A DNA stretch of 64,000 nucleotides from Viridibacillus sp050279675 (GCF_050279675.1 NZ_JBNNUK010000005.1:1-64000), one strand, 5' to 3'; shown: positions 1 through 9,080, counted from the first letter of the stretch. Program-made: numbers and translations. The notes: generated from the letters alone by a model not told the origin.

Positions 1-63
1 AAGGAAAAATTAAAAGACCTAAGCCCGGTGGAATACCGAACTCAGGTCTTAGAAGCTGCTTAA
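1..63 (+). CDS. IS3-family transposase, C-terminal end (truncated by window)
   Basis: The window opens inside a reading frame that ends at the TAA at 61-63. The last 20 residues contain the block LSPVEYRTQ, which is the usual C-terminus of IS3-family (IS150-like) OrfB integrases. Only this tail is visible, so the DDE catalytic residues and the intactness of the element cannot be judged. The family assignment rests on the LSP-x-x-YRTQ tail and on the inverted-repeat-like sequence just downstream. Confidence 0.75.
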   Translation, partial: KEKLKDLSPVEYRTQVLEAA

Positions 64-95
64 ATAAATATGTCTAACTTTCTTGGGTCAGTTCA
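1..95 (+). mobile_element. Right end of an IS3-family insertion sequence
   Basis: About 8 bp after the transposase stop lies a 25-bp sequence at 71-95 that runs TGTCTAACTT...GGGTCAGTTCA. Read on the other strand it starts TGAACTGACCC, the form of IS3/IS150-group terminal inverted repeats. The element therefore ends close to position 95. The left end and any target duplication lie outside the window. Confidence 0.65.
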
Positions 96-177
96 CAAAT
101 ATAAACCTGTTTTTTTTATTGAAATCAATAAGTAATTTACTATTCCATTGACTATTGGACTAATGTTGCTTTAAGAG

Positions 178-222
178 TAAAAAATCAGAGTCGATTCTTC
201 ATGTAAAAGGAAGTTGATTTTT
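178..222 (+). terminator. Possible intrinsic terminator
   Basis: The A-rich stretch AAAAAATCA near 180 can pair with TTGATTTTTT near 212-221, and an inner CTTC/GAAG pair extends the stem. A T-run follows. The hairpin is imperfect. It could end transcription coming from the IS element. Confidence 0.35.
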
Positions 223-272
223 TTATATGGTAAAATACAGTGATTGCAGTACTGAAGGTAGAGGGATATTGA

Positions 273-491
273 ATGCACATAGTCTGTAAAAACATCTCAA
301 TCATTATATAAATCTTTGCAATTTTGCCGCTAGCAAAAGACATAGAGTATGAACAAGTGACTGATAGCGAGTATATAGATCACATAAAATACATGGCATA
401 TTTTTTTATGCAAAACAAAATAAGTGATTTAATAAGTATCATCAGGAATTGCTACAATATTTACCTTTTTAAAATGTTAATTGTTAAATAA
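273..491 (+). pseudogene. Small exported protein gene with nonsense codon in the signal peptide
   Basis: An ATG at 273 follows a good ribosome binding site (GAGGGA, 261-266). The frame reads a short basic start, then a hydrophobic run interrupted by a TAA after 12 codons, and continues in the same frame for about 60 more codons to the TAA at 489-491. The two halves together resemble a signal peptide followed by a small polar domain (KDIEYEQVTDSEYIDHIKYM). One changed codon would restore a 72-residue exported protein. No family was recognised. The alternative is chance coding in AT-rich DNA. Confidence 0.35.
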
Positions 492-519
492 AATTTTGAA
501 ATAGACAGGGGGGAGAAAA

Positions 520-720
520 TTGACTGAAAAAAATTGCCCTTTATGTGGTGAGGAAAACAAATGCATGGCTGGAATAGAAGGTCAAAATGCGTGCTGGTGT
601 TATATAGAGAAATTTCCTAAAGGAATTTTTGATTTAGTTCCTCAAGAGAGCAAGGGAAAGCAATGTATTTGCAAAAACTGTTTAGATACATATAGAGAAG
701 AAGAAGGTAAGACAAAGTAA
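520..720 (+). CDS. Cysteine-rich CWC family small protein
   Basis: This 66-residue protein has the spacing CPLCGEENKC (residues 6-15), CWC (25-27) and CICKNC (49-54), the pattern of the 'Cys-rich CWC' family. Members are predicted to bind a metal, probably zinc, and have no established role. The TTG start at 520 is chosen because a strong GGGGGGAG site lies immediately upstream and no ATG fits. It stands alone, about 55 bp ahead of the next gene, and could share a transcript with it. Confidence 0.7.
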   Translation: MTEKNCPLCGEENKCMAGIEGQNACWCYIEKFPKGIFDLVPQESKGKQCICKNCLDTYREEEGKTK

Positions 721-775
721 GAATTCAACTTATAAAATCTATAAGCGTAATATAAATATAGATGGAGGAATCGAT

Positions 776-1390
776 TTGAATAAACCGACTGAGAATAAAA
801 ACAACATACGAATCGTGTTTTTATTAGCTATGTTGTTTATTAGTGTTTTGATTTATCCCATTGATAAAAGTTATGCTTGTTCATGTGCTCAGCCAGATCC
901 GCCAAAAGAAGCTTTAAAAAGTAGTTCGGCAGTTTTCTCTGGTAAAGTTATTGAAATTGTTGATATTAACAAAAATAACGAAATACAATCTTCTGCAGAT
1001 CCAATTGCTATTCTATTGGAAGTAGATAAATCATGGAAAGGAATCGACAAAACACAAGTCATTGTTTTCACAGAAAGAAGTTCGGCTAGTTGTGGCTATG
1101 GATTCTCTTTAAATGAAAAATATTTGGTATATGCATATAAGGACGGTGGAGAATTAAGAGTTAACGCTTGTTCAAGAACTGCGCCTTTGTCGGGAGCTAA
1201 AGAGGATATTCAAGCTTTAGGGAAAGGTGAGACACCGGCTGAACAAGTAACTTTAGACATAGAAAGCATTATGGGGCAAGAAAAGTCACCTTCTGAAAGC
1301 GCACAAAATAATACACAAATATATATTGTATTAATAATGTTAATACTTTTACTGACTGTTATAATCATTAAAAGTCGTAGGAAAAAATAA
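776..1390 (+). CDS. Exported NTR/TIMP-like protein with C-terminal membrane anchor
   Basis: Residues 12-34 form a signal peptide ending before CSCAQPDPP. The mature protein starts with the C-x-C and 'VFSGKVIE' pattern seen in bacterial tissue-inhibitor-of-metalloprotease (netrin/NTR-fold) homologues, with further cysteines (SASCGYGF, VNACSRTAPL) that can form disulfides. A membrane helix at about 180-199 followed by KSRRKK anchors the C-terminus, so the domain should face the outside. The start is TTG at 776 behind ATGGAGGA. Whether it inhibits a protease is unknown. The assignment is to the fold family only. Confidence 0.6.
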   Translation: MNKPTENKNNIRIVFLLAMLFISVLIYPIDKSYACSCAQPDPPKEALKSSSAVFSGKVIEIVDINKNNEIQSSADPIAILLEVDKSWKGIDKTQVIVFTERSSASCGYGFSLNEKYLVYAYKDGGELRVNACSRTAPLSGAKEDIQALGKGETPAEQVTLDIESIMGQEKSPSESAQNNTQIYIVLIMLILLLTVIIIKSRRKK

Positions 1391-1431
1391 CTAAAAATTT
1401 GATACAAAAATAGGTGCTTTGAATGCAAAAG

Positions 1432-1474
1432 AAAAGTCGATTCCTTCACTTTATAGGAATTCGACTTTTTATTT
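1432..1474 (+). terminator. Intrinsic terminator after the NTR-like gene
   Basis: AAAAGTCGATTCC (1432-1444) pairs with GGAATTCGACTTTT around 1457-1470 with a short loop, followed by a T-rich tract. It lies about 40 bp after the stop at 1390. Confidence 0.75.
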
Positions 1475-1665
1475 TTTATATGCTATTCAAAATAATTATT
1501 TCTAGAAATAAAAGTGACCATATTATAAATTTATAAGTTTTTCTAGATAACTTTTTTAATTATAAGGCATACATGAGCAATGATAATAAATCTGGTAACT
1601 TCTTATAATTTCCTTTATCAGGTAAAATGAAATCTATATCAATAAAAAGAAAGTAGGGAAGTTAG

Positions 1666-2271
1666 ATGAAACGAAGTTCTATTGAGCAATCTTCAAATCA
1701 CTATGATGAACAGCTTTTCTCGATTGATGAACAAATCTGTACATTATTAAAGCAACGCAAGGAAATTTCAATTGACCGTTCAGGTTTTCCACCTGATGAA
1801 GTGCTCTCAAAATGGGCAACAAAATTTGATTTGTATGAAGAATATTTAAGTTCGTTATTTGGAACAGTTAGCATGCATGACTATTTTAAACCTCGAGTTG
1901 AACCTAGTGGGTTTAGAAAGCATTTACCAGTTTTGAAATCAGTTGAAATTAATGAAAAAATTTATACTGTAACGTTTATAAGACAGTTTGAAAATGCCAG
2001 TGTTGTCCATCTTAATATCGATTGGAATGAAACAAATGAAACACTAATCGATCGTCACTTCAATCATAATCATTTTACTTTGTCTATTGGACAAGCTTAT
2101 GATTGTCGAAATGACGGAGCATCAGGATCGACTGGGAACTTCGTGCATACATTCACTGTTTCTCCACCATTACCTGACGATATTTCGGAGATGACTTTAG
2201 TGTTTAAAGAATACAGCGATGTCTTTAATGATAAAGCAACAGGGCTGGAGATTGTTATACATTTGGAGTAG
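1666..2271 (+). CDS. Hypothetical cytosolic protein, 201 aa
   Basis: The frame has a clear ribosome binding site (GTAGGGAAG, 1650s) and an ATG start. The N-terminus 'DEQLFSIDEQICTLLKQRKEIS' (about 14-36) is a helix of the kind seen at the start of chorismate-mutase-like domains, but no catalytic residues could be matched. The remainder is predicted beta-rich (TVTFIRQFENASVVHLNIDW). No signal peptide or membrane segment is visible. Proteins of this size and layout occur as unannotated genes in Bacillus. No function is proposed. Confidence 0.6.
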   Translation: MKRSSIEQSSNHYDEQLFSIDEQICTLLKQRKEISIDRSGFPPDEVLSKWATKFDLYEEYLSSLFGTVSMHDYFKPRVEPSGFRKHLPVLKSVEINEKIYTVTFIRQFENASVVHLNIDWNETNETLIDRHFNHNHFTLSIGQAYDCRNDGASGSTGNFVHTFTVSPPLPDDISEMTLVFKEYSDVFNDKATGLEIVIHLE

Positions 2272-2359
2272 TGCAAATGTATAGAGAAAATAATGTTGTT
2301 TAATTCGATTGTAAATCCTTAATTTTCGCTTTCGATAGTTGATATAAGAAAGAGTTGCC

Positions 2360-2917
2360 TCAAATTTGAGCAAGATCAACAATTTTTCGGATAACCGTTT
2401 CAACTTCAGTGGAGTCTTTAATGATAAATAAATGGTCTGCCTCACCTTCAATCGGTGCCACTACATCATTTTGATTCGTTTCATTGTGCTGTCGAGTAAG
2501 CACTTCAGCAAAAGTTGATGCGGTTCTTAGTATAGAAGTATCACGTTGACTTTTCTCAACACGATCTCTAAGAACATATTCAGGAATTTCAAAACTTACA
2601 AGAATACTCGTAAATCCTTTGCTATGGAATTGTTCGAGTAGCTTTAAGCGTCCTTTTAGATTGCGATTTGAGTTGCATAAAATAAGATGGCAATGCGTTT
2701 CAGTAACAGCAAAATTAACAATGGTTTGTGTCAGAGCGTATTTAATTGTATTCTTTCCTTGTTTCGGTAATAGTGTTTGGTAATTCATTTGAAGGAATTC
2801 AGCATGCTTATCTTGATCAATGACAACAGAATTAAACATCTGATTTTCTAAAGCTTTTGCAAATGTAGTTTTACCGCTATGGGTTTTACCAACAGTCATA
2901 ATTACTAATCTATTCAT
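2360..2917 (-). CDS. P-loop kinase/ATPase of the zeta-toxin/AAA-33 type
   Basis: Residues 9-17 form a Walker A motif, GKTHSGKTT, and VIDQDKHAEF (about 32-41) fits the acceptor-side Asp of small P-loop kinases. A later arginine-rich stretch (RDRVEKSQRD) resembles the lid. The length of about 185 residues is typical of single-domain kinases of unknown substrate. The second ATG of the frame (2917) is preferred because GGAG is then 8 nt upstream. It is monocistronic and divergent from the DinB gene. The substrate cannot be inferred. Confidence 0.6.
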   Translation of the reverse strand: MNRLVIMTVGKTHSGKTTFAKALENQMFNSVVIDQDKHAEFLQMNYQTLLPKQGKNTIKYALTQTIVNFAVTETHCHLILCNSNRNLKGRLKLLEQFHSKGFTSILVSFEIPEYVLRDRVEKSQRDTSILRTASTFAEVLTRQHNETNQNDVVAPIEGEADHLFIIKDSTEVETVIRKIVDLAQI

Positions 2918-3062
2918 AAACATAACTCCAATCTTAAAAAATCAAGGTAATCTGCTTTTTCTTGAATATCGATATATTAATTGTACAGTAAAAAATGTAA
3001 AATATATAACAAATATTGGATTTAATATAATTTCTAAAATAAAGAAAAGGTGGAATAACTAG

Positions 3063-3575
3063 ATGATGAATGAAAGATTTCCGATAGGAGAATTCGTTTG
3101 TACAGAACACATTTCAACAGAAGAAATCAAGGCTTGGGTAAATGAAATTCGTACGTTGCCAATGAGATTAATGGAAGTAGTCCATCATGTAAGTGACGAA
3201 GAACTAGAGTATACATATCGAGAAGGTAGTTGGACCATTCGACAAATTGTCCATCACATTGCAGATAGTCATATGAATGCTTATATTCGTTTTAAATTAG
3301 CATTAACAGAAGAAAATCCAATAATTAAACCGTATGCTGAAGAGAAATGGGCGGAGTTGCCTGATTCAAAATTATCCATCGTCACTTCTTTGAAAATCAT
3401 TGAATCCTTACATGAGCGTTGGGTTTATTTACTTGAAAATTTAACTGATGAACAACTAAAAAGAACATTAATCCATCCTGATTCTGGTATTGTATCGGTC
3501 AAGAAAAACATTGGTATTTATGCGTGGCATGGTAATCATCACTTAGCTCATATTAAAAATGCTTTAAAGGAATAA
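3063..3575 (+). CDS. yfiT: DinB/YfiT-type putative metal-dependent S-transferase
   Basis: The 170-residue protein matches B. subtilis YfiT in layout: a short extension (RFPIGEF) followed by a four-helix DinB bundle. The metal-binding histidines are visible in 'IVHHIADSH' (about 62-70) and near the C-terminus in 'WHGNHHLAHI' (about 155-164). YfiT-like proteins belong to the S-transferase-like superfamily, and some are bacillithiol transferases (BstA). That activity is inferred from the family. The ATG at 3063 has AAAGGTGG upstream. Confidence 0.75.
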   Translation: MMNERFPIGEFVCTEHISTEEIKAWVNEIRTLPMRLMEVVHHVSDEELEYTYREGSWTIRQIVHHIADSHMNAYIRFKLALTEENPIIKPYAEEKWAELPDSKLSIVTSLKIIESLHERWVYLLENLTDEQLKRTLIHPDSGIVSVKKNIGIYAWHGNHHLAHIKNALKE

Positions 3576-3626
3576 AAAATTAGATTTACCTGAAAGATAA
3601 AAAATCCACTTTGAACAATCTTGTTT

Positions 3627-3830
3627 TCATAATGGATTCTTTTTGTTTTCAGTTAAATATTGAGCAGCTGTTTCTTTATTTTCAAACTTTACTTCAAACC
3701 TACATGGGGGTTGAAAGGTGGGTCGGTACATCATATTACATATGCTATTCAATTTCTCCAGTATTCTTTACTAGGCATTCACCTATATCTCTTCTTTCGC
3801 ATACCTTACATCTATAGAAAAACTTCCAGT
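3627..3830 (-). pseudogene. Remnant of a small zinc-ribbon protein gene
   Basis: Reading the minus strand from about 3830, one frame gives FFYRCKVCERRDIGECLVKN, a C-x2-C knuckle, then runs through three stop codons past a Pro-Thr...TPM block. After a one-base shift it continues EVKFENKETAAQYLTENK and stops at 3627. The order resembles a small zinc-ribbon protein in which the second Cys pair and several codons have been lost. There is no usable start codon. This is a decayed gene or, less likely, chance. An ORF on the opposite strand here is not credible. Confidence 0.4.
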
Positions 3831-3851
3831 TAGAGAGGAGATTTTTTTAAG

Positions 3852-4967
3852 GTGAGCGGAAAAGCGTTACATTATTTTTTTGGAGGAAATACGGCAAGAG
3901 GTTTCTTTAGCCTATATGATTCTAATTTTGAGGGATTGGAGAAGGTCTTCATATTAAAAGGAGGTCCAGGGACTGGGAAATCAACTTTAATGAAGAATAT
4001 TGCGAATGACTGGCAAGAAAATGGGTATGATGTAGAATTCATCCATTGTGCTTCCGATTCAGATTCTATTGATGGTGTTGTTTTTCCTGCATTAAAAATA
4101 GGAATAGTTGATGGGACGGAGCCACATGTCATAGAACCTAAGGCACCTGGTGCTATTGAGGAGTATGTAAATCTAGGGAATGCGTGGAATTCACAACAAC
4201 TTAGCACTAAAAAGGATGAAATTATTCAATTAATGAAGGAAAAAGAAGAGGCGTATGCGCAAGCTTATCATACTTATGCAGAAGCGTTAGCCGTTCATGA
4301 TGAATGGGAAGCAATCTATATTGCCAATATGGATTTTGAAAAGTTAAATGTGTTGACTGAGGAAATAAAGACAACATTTTTTGGGGAAATTCATTTAAAT
4401 AAGGAAGCAGATGTCCGACATCGCTTTTTAGGAGCAGCTACGCCAATAGGTGCTGTAGACTATGTGCCAAATCTAACTGAGAACATTCGTAAGCGTTATT
4501 TTTTAAAGGGTAGACCTGGTTCAGGAAAATCAACTCTTCTGAAGAAATTAGCTTCTATAGCTGAAGAAAGAGGCATAGATGTAGAAATCTATCACTGTGG
4601 GTTCGATCCAAATAGTTTGGATATGGTCATCCTCAGAGAAATTGGAATCGCGATTTTTGACAGTACTGCACCTCATGAATATTTTCCATCTCGTGAAGGC
4701 GACGAAATAATTGATTTATATAATGTTGCCGTTTTCCCAAGAACGGATGAGATTTATGAAGAGCAAATTTTGGAGATTTCCAAACGATATCGAAATAAAA
4801 TGAACGAGGGAACAGCAAGTTTAGCTGAAGCAAAAAAATCACATGATAAGTTAGAAGTAATTTATCGCGAAGCAGTTGATTTCTCTATTGTTGAAGGTAT
4901 ACAAAAAGAAATTGAAAATACGATAGTTGAGCTAGTAAAAGGTTCAACTGTGGATGAGTTTAGGTAA
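3852..4967 (+). CDS. Tandem P-loop ATPase (PRK06851-like)
   Basis: The 371-residue protein has two P-loop halves. Walker A sequences GGPGTGKST (37-45) and GRPGSGKST (about 221-229) are each followed by similar strands (EFIHCASDSDSIDGVV, EIYHCGFDPNSLDMVI), so it looks like an internal duplication. No signature of a known helicase, ABC or AAA+ protein is present. As I recall, the family is annotated only as an ATPase and is common in spore formers. The start is GTG at 3852 behind AGAGAGGAG. A long ORF upstream on the same strand is spurious. Confidence 0.65.
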   Translation: MSGKALHYFFGGNTARGFFSLYDSNFEGLEKVFILKGGPGTGKSTLMKNIANDWQENGYDVEFIHCASDSDSIDGVVFPALKIGIVDGTEPHVIEPKAPGAIEEYVNLGNAWNSQQLSTKKDEIIQLMKEKEEAYAQAYHTYAEALAVHDEWEAIYIANMDFEKLNVLTEEIKTTFFGEIHLNKEADVRHRFLGAATPIGAVDYVPNLTENIRKRYFLKGRPGSGKSTLLKKLASIAEERGIDVEIYHCGFDPNSLDMVILREIGIAIFDSTAPHEYFPSREGDEIIDLYNVAVFPRTDEIYEEQILEISKRYRNKMNEGTASLAEAKKSHDKLEVIYREAVDFSIVEGIQKEIENTIVELVKGSTVDEFR

Positions 4968-5081
4968 AGTATTTTATGATAGATATGAACTATTAGCGCA
5001 TATCTTAATCGTGGGCATCAGTTAGGTATGTATCTTTATTAATAGTGTTAGAGTTTTTAATTTTAAAAAATATATAAGATT

Positions 5082-5113
5082 AAGTTACTGGAGAAATTCA
5101 GTAACTTTTTTAG
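5082..5113 (+). terminator. Intrinsic terminator after the tandem P-loop gene
   Basis: AAGTTACTG (5082-5090) and CAGTAACTT (5099-5107) form a perfect 9-bp stem with an 8-nt loop, followed by TTTTT. The remaining sequence to 5353 shows no gene. A weak GGGAGAC/GTCCCCC pairing around 5216-5280 may end the minus-strand operon. Confidence 0.8.
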
Positions 5114-5353
5114 TATGCTATTCAAATTTATAAGAGTGTATGTTGTTAAACCATTGAGAACTGGAACATCATACTTTTAAGCGTACAACATCTTACATAA
5201 TTTGATTAAATAAAAAAAGGGGGACCATCACTTTAAAGATTGAATTGTAAGCAACAACCCTTAGGAAAAAAGTCTCCCTATTAATCACATTTTAACAAAT
5301 CCAAGAATTTGTAACGAAGAATATAGATAGCATTTCAGTTGTATAAGACTGTA

Positions 5354-6508
5354 TTATTTATCAATCGTCTCAGTAAATGATTTTCTCTGTGATTTTAACT
5401 TTTTAATTTTTACGTTAATATTTTGAATGGAATTCTCATTTAGCTCCACTTTTCCATCTTTTTCGAATTTTTTCCACGCTTTGAAGTTATTACGGTATAA
5501 GTACTCAGATAAGCGATAAATATCAGTATTATGATCTAATGCTTCTTTGTATGTGCCTTTTATTTCTTTTTTTACTTCATTTATTACCCCTTTTCGAATT
5601 TCCTCAGACGATACGTCTCCATGAAATTCACTAATAGTGACATTCATTTTTAAATCAATATCAAATTTTACATCACTTTTTCTAACAACTGGTTTTACTT
5701 TCACTTTTAATTTATCAACAACAACCGTAAATTCTACTGATTCATTAGAATCAATCTTGACTGTAACTTCCCCACGTTTTGTATCTTTCGTCATCCATTG
5801 TAATCCACGTATTTTGTCCGCGGGCAAGTACCCTTTAAACTTTTTTGGAGAGAGTAGTCCAACTCCTGATAACTCAGTGGTTTTTGCTTTTCCTTGTTCA
5901 GTCGCCCATTGTTTGTTTACAGATATAAATGGAATCGCAATTTCATGATTAGGTTCATTTAGTCCAATTATTAACTCGCGGAAATTGATGGGTTTTATAA
6001 ATGATTCTTGTTCATATGAATTTTCCGGGTCTCCCAACTTTGACAATATAAGTGCTTTATTGATGATGGGTGTTGCTAACAGTAAATCCTTAATAGAATC
6101 ATTAGTACCATACATCCAGATTTGATATCTGGTTTCTCTATAACGAAGGAAATTATCGATAACAGGATTTGCTCTTCCATCTTTTAACACTTCCTCCGAG
6201 AAAATGATAAACGAAAAGAATCCCCAAAAAACTTTTTGATCGATGGAATGATATAACTTGAAAATTGCTTCATCAATTGTTTTACCTTTAGCATTACCTA
6301 CTTCTGATTGTACGGGGTTGGTAGTAGGTTGTTCCGTTTTTGCTGTATTGGTAAAATCAATAATTTGGGCATAAACTACGTATTCCCCATCTTTGTAATC
6401 CACGCCCACACCATGAATATAAAGCATCCTTTCAGGTTCATCTACATCCCAACAACCTGAAAGCAAGGTTGACAATATTAGTGCAATAATCAATATTCTC
6501 TTATTCAT
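5354..6508 (-). CDS. Ger(x)C family spore germination lipoprotein
   Basis: This is the C subunit of a GerA-type germinant receptor. It begins with a lipoprotein signal peptide whose lipobox is LLSGC followed by WDVDEPE, the conserved start of mature GerAC proteins. The 384 residues match the family length. It is the last gene of the B-A-C operon and overlaps the A subunit by 8 bp. The second ATG (6508) is chosen because GAGGA lies about 5 nt upstream. GerC proteins are lipid-anchored on the outer face of the spore inner membrane and are needed for receptor function. Expression is expected in the forespore; no sigma-G promoter was confirmed. Confidence 0.92.
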   Translation of the reverse strand: MNKRILIIALILSTLLSGCWDVDEPERMLYIHGVGVDYKDGEYVVYAQIIDFTNTAKTEQPTTNPVQSEVGNAKGKTIDEAIFKLYHSIDQKVFWGFFSFIIFSEEVLKDGRANPVIDNFLRYRETRYQIWMYGTNDSIKDLLLATPIINKALILSKLGDPENSYEQESFIKPINFRELIIGLNEPNHEIAIPFISVNKQWATEQGKAKTTELSGVGLLSPKKFKGYLPADKIRGLQWMTKDTKRGEVTVKIDSNESVEFTVVVDKLKVKVKPVVRKSDVKFDIDLKMNVTISEFHGDVSSEEIRKGVINEVKKEIKGTYKEALDHNTDIYRLSEYLYRNNFKAWKKFEKDGKVELNENSIQNINVKIKKLKSQRKSFTETIDK

Positions 6509-7961
6509 TTTCATCCTCTTTTTTCCGTGTTTTATCTAGAGGATCTAACATATTTGGACGCTCTTTATAGTCTTTTGGAGGAAGTCTAAATATTGTTTTT
6601 TTAAAGGTTGACCAACTTAAATCTGCAGAAATATTCATGTATGGAACTCCGAACGTTCGAATATTTGATAGGTAAAAAAGTGTAAAGTAAAGAGACATAA
6701 AGAAGCCGAATAATCCTAAAAAAGCTGTAGCTAAAATAAAACAAATACGTAACACACTTACTGCAGTAACAAGTGATTGATTGATTAGCGTAAATGTTGC
6801 AATGGTTGAAATCGCTATAATGACAATCATCGCAGGACTTGTAACCCCAGCTCGAATAGCTGCATCCCCAATAATTAATCCTCCAACAACACTAATCGTT
6901 CCTCCAATCGCAGCAGGAAGACGTAAACCGGCTTCTCTGAATAACTCAAACATAAGAAGCATAAGGAGCATTTCAACTGCAGAAGGAAGTGGAAGTCCTG
7001 TATTCAATTGTACAATGGTCGCTAGTAATTGCAGTGGTAATTGATCTTGATGAAAAGTAGTTAAAGCGAGCCAAAATGCAGGCAGGAGCAAACCGATTAA
7101 TATACTAAACACCCGTAGTACCCGCTCAATTGAACTGAAAATGATCGTATTTTCATTGTCCTCACCAGATTTTAAGAGTAAAAATAAATTCACTGGTGTG
7201 ATGACTGCATAGGCTACTCCGTCAACCATAATAATAAAACGCCCCCTTACTAAGGACTGAATCACATGATCTGGTCTTCCTGTATAATCAGTACGTGGAA
7301 AGAGCATCCCGCTTTTAATAATGTGCTCCATTAATATGTCTCCGCTAAAAACAATATCTGTATCGACTGTATTAAGCTCTTTTTTGATTTCACTCAATAT
7401 TTCTTTATTGGCAATATCATCAAAATAAAGAATGGCCACAGAAGTTTTTGAACGTTCTCCCAGTTCTAATTTTTCGACGCATAATGAATTTGTAGGCAAT
7501 CGCTTTCTTATTAAGGCAATATTAACTGAAATATCTTCGATGAAGTTATCTCTAGGGCCTTTAATAACCATTTCCATTCGAGTTTCTTCCGGATTTCGAT
7601 TGGGCATTTTAGCAATATTACTTGAATATAGAAGCAATTCATCTTCAAAAAAAAGAAGTAAGTGTCCAGAAAATACAAGTGAAATTGCATCTTCTTTATC
7701 TTCAACTTTTATTAAATCAGGAAGTATTAATTCGGTTTTCACGGTTTCTTCCAAATTTTGATCTACATTAGTAGATAGAAATTGTTGAACTCTTTGGACA
7801 ATAACTTCATTTAACATCTGTAGATTTATCATTGCATCACAAGTAATAAAGTGTACATTATGTTGATTGAATGTATACGATTGAAAATGAACATCCGCAG
7901 ACTTTTGAAATAACTGCCTCAAGGTATTTAGAGCTATTGGCTCTTTAGCCGATGTCATCAT
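6501..7961 (-). CDS. GerA family spore germination protein (A subunit)
   Basis: The 486-residue protein has the GerA-family layout: a soluble N-terminal region of about 270 residues, including KGPRDNFIEDISVNIALIRKR, then a membrane region with several helices ('LLLPAFWLALTTFHQDQLPLQLLATI' region, then helices to about 450). The block PLPSAVEMLLM-x-LMFELFREAGLRLP is characteristic of the family. The A subunit lies in the spore inner membrane with GerB and GerC and takes part in nutrient sensing and ion release. It is second in the operon, 21 bp after the B gene, and overlaps the C gene. The germinant cannot be predicted. Confidence 0.93.
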   Translation of the reverse strand: MMTSAKEPIALNTLRQLFQKSADVHFQSYTFNQHNVHFITCDAMINLQMLNEVIVQRVQQFLSTNVDQNLEETVKTELILPDLIKVEDKEDAISLVFSGHLLLFFEDELLLYSSNIAKMPNRNPEETRMEMVIKGPRDNFIEDISVNIALIRKRLPTNSLCVEKLELGERSKTSVAILYFDDIANKEILSEIKKELNTVDTDIVFSGDILMEHIIKSGMLFPRTDYTGRPDHVIQSLVRGRFIIMVDGVAYAVITPVNLFLLLKSGEDNENTIIFSSIERVLRVFSILIGLLLPAFWLALTTFHQDQLPLQLLATIVQLNTGLPLPSAVEMLLMLLMFELFREAGLRLPAAIGGTISVVGGLIIGDAAIRAGVTSPAMIVIIAISTIATFTLINQSLVTAVSVLRICFILATAFLGLFGFFMSLYFTLFYLSNIRTFGVPYMNISADLSWSTFKKTIFRLPPKDYKERPNMLDPLDKTRKKEDENE

Positions 7962-7982
7962 CCTTCACTACTTTCTAGAAAA

Positions 7983-9080
7983 TTATTTTATTTGGGCCTT
8001 TTTATCTGCTCTTCCTGAAAAAAAAGCTATAATTCCAAGGAAAAGGGATAGTATTAAAAAAAAGAGAAAAGTAACGGTCAATAAATAATGCCCCTTAATT
8101 TTAAGAAACATACTGTCGCTCATTAGGAATAATGATAAAGAAATAAAGAAGAAAGCAGGAGATAGCGTTAACCAAATACGCTTTTTCTTCCCGTTCATAT
8201 TGAAAATATCTACAACGACGTATAGTAATAAGCCAACTCTTATAAATGCACCCGTAAGCCATTGATAAATTGAAAGAAAATCAAGATGTTCAATAAAACG
8301 ACCTATTGAAATGAGTCCCCACTCTTCATAAGCAGGATACGTTTGTTTGGTAGCTTCAGTTGGTCCAAATTCAATGATTGCTCCAACGAGTGGCCCTAAA
8401 GTTAGTCCCATTAAAATAAAAAGCATAATCGTGAAATGGTACCAAAGAATTTTGCCTTTAATTTGATGTTGAAGAAATAAAAACAGTACGAGCTCTATAA
8501 ACCCGGAAGCTGGATATACCATTCCTTTGAAAACTGGTTGTAAGCCGTGTTCAAAAAAAGGACGCAATAATTCGGGTTCTTTAACTTGAATGTTCGTAAA
8601 TGCTACAAAAAAGCCAAAAATAATTACTCCTAAAAGTACCATTACATTTATCATCGCAATGCTCTGTAAGTTAGATGTGACAAGTAGGATACAAAGAATT
8701 GTATAAATGATCAACATAATTAACATAGGTGTTTTAGGTAAAAAGGTAGTTGTAATCCATTGCAAAGTTTCTCTCATCGTAAAAGCAGCCATAATCATGA
8801 GATAAATGGCTATAATATATAGCACAATAGAAGAGACAACTGTGCCTAACTTACTTTTTAACCAATCTTTAATCGGTTCTTGTTTTGATTTTTTATGAAT
8901 ATAAACTAAAAGAAACAGCCAAGGAAAAAGTGCGACTGTCGCTAATAGGATAGAAGCCCATCCATCCCTCTCAGCAACTTTTAATAACGACGGAATAATA
9001 GTTACATGATTTTTTAAACCGATTACTGTCATCGACAAGAAAATGACGTGTAAAATACTAATTGTACCGATGTTTTTCAC
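7983..9080 (-). CDS. GerB family endospore germination permease (B subunit)
   Basis: The 365-residue protein has about ten hydrophobic helices and belongs to the GerAB/APC-type permease family, the germinant-binding subunit of spore germination receptors. The start is GTG at 9080 with AGAGGGTG upstream. It is the first gene of a three-gene operon in the order B-A-C, a less common order than A-B-C. The nearest upstream gene on this strand, yugN-like, has its own terminator, so the operon promoter should lie in 9081-9150. Confidence 0.92.
   Translation of the reverse strand: MKNIGTISILHVIFLSMTVIGLKNHVTIIPSLLKVAERDGWASILLATVALFPWLFLLVYIHKKSKQEPIKDWLKSKLGTVVSSIVLYIIAIYLMIMAAFTMRETLQWITTTFLPKTPMLIMLIIYTILCILLVTSNLQSIAMINVMVLLGVIIFGFFVAFTNIQVKEPELLRPFFEHGLQPVFKGMVYPASGFIELVLFLFLQHQIKGKILWYHFTIMLFILMGLTLGPLVGAIIEFGPTEATKQTYPAYEEWGLISIGRFIEHLDFLSIYQWLTGAFIRVGLLLYVVVDIFNMNGKKKRIWLTLSPAFFFISLSLFLMSDSMFLKIKGHYLLTVTFLFFLILSLFLGIIAFFSGRADKKAQIK

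Noticed and set aside
3611..3817. Plus-strand 68-residue ORF
   Set aside because: No ribosome binding site and unnatural composition. The opposite strand carries the zinc-ribbon remnant.
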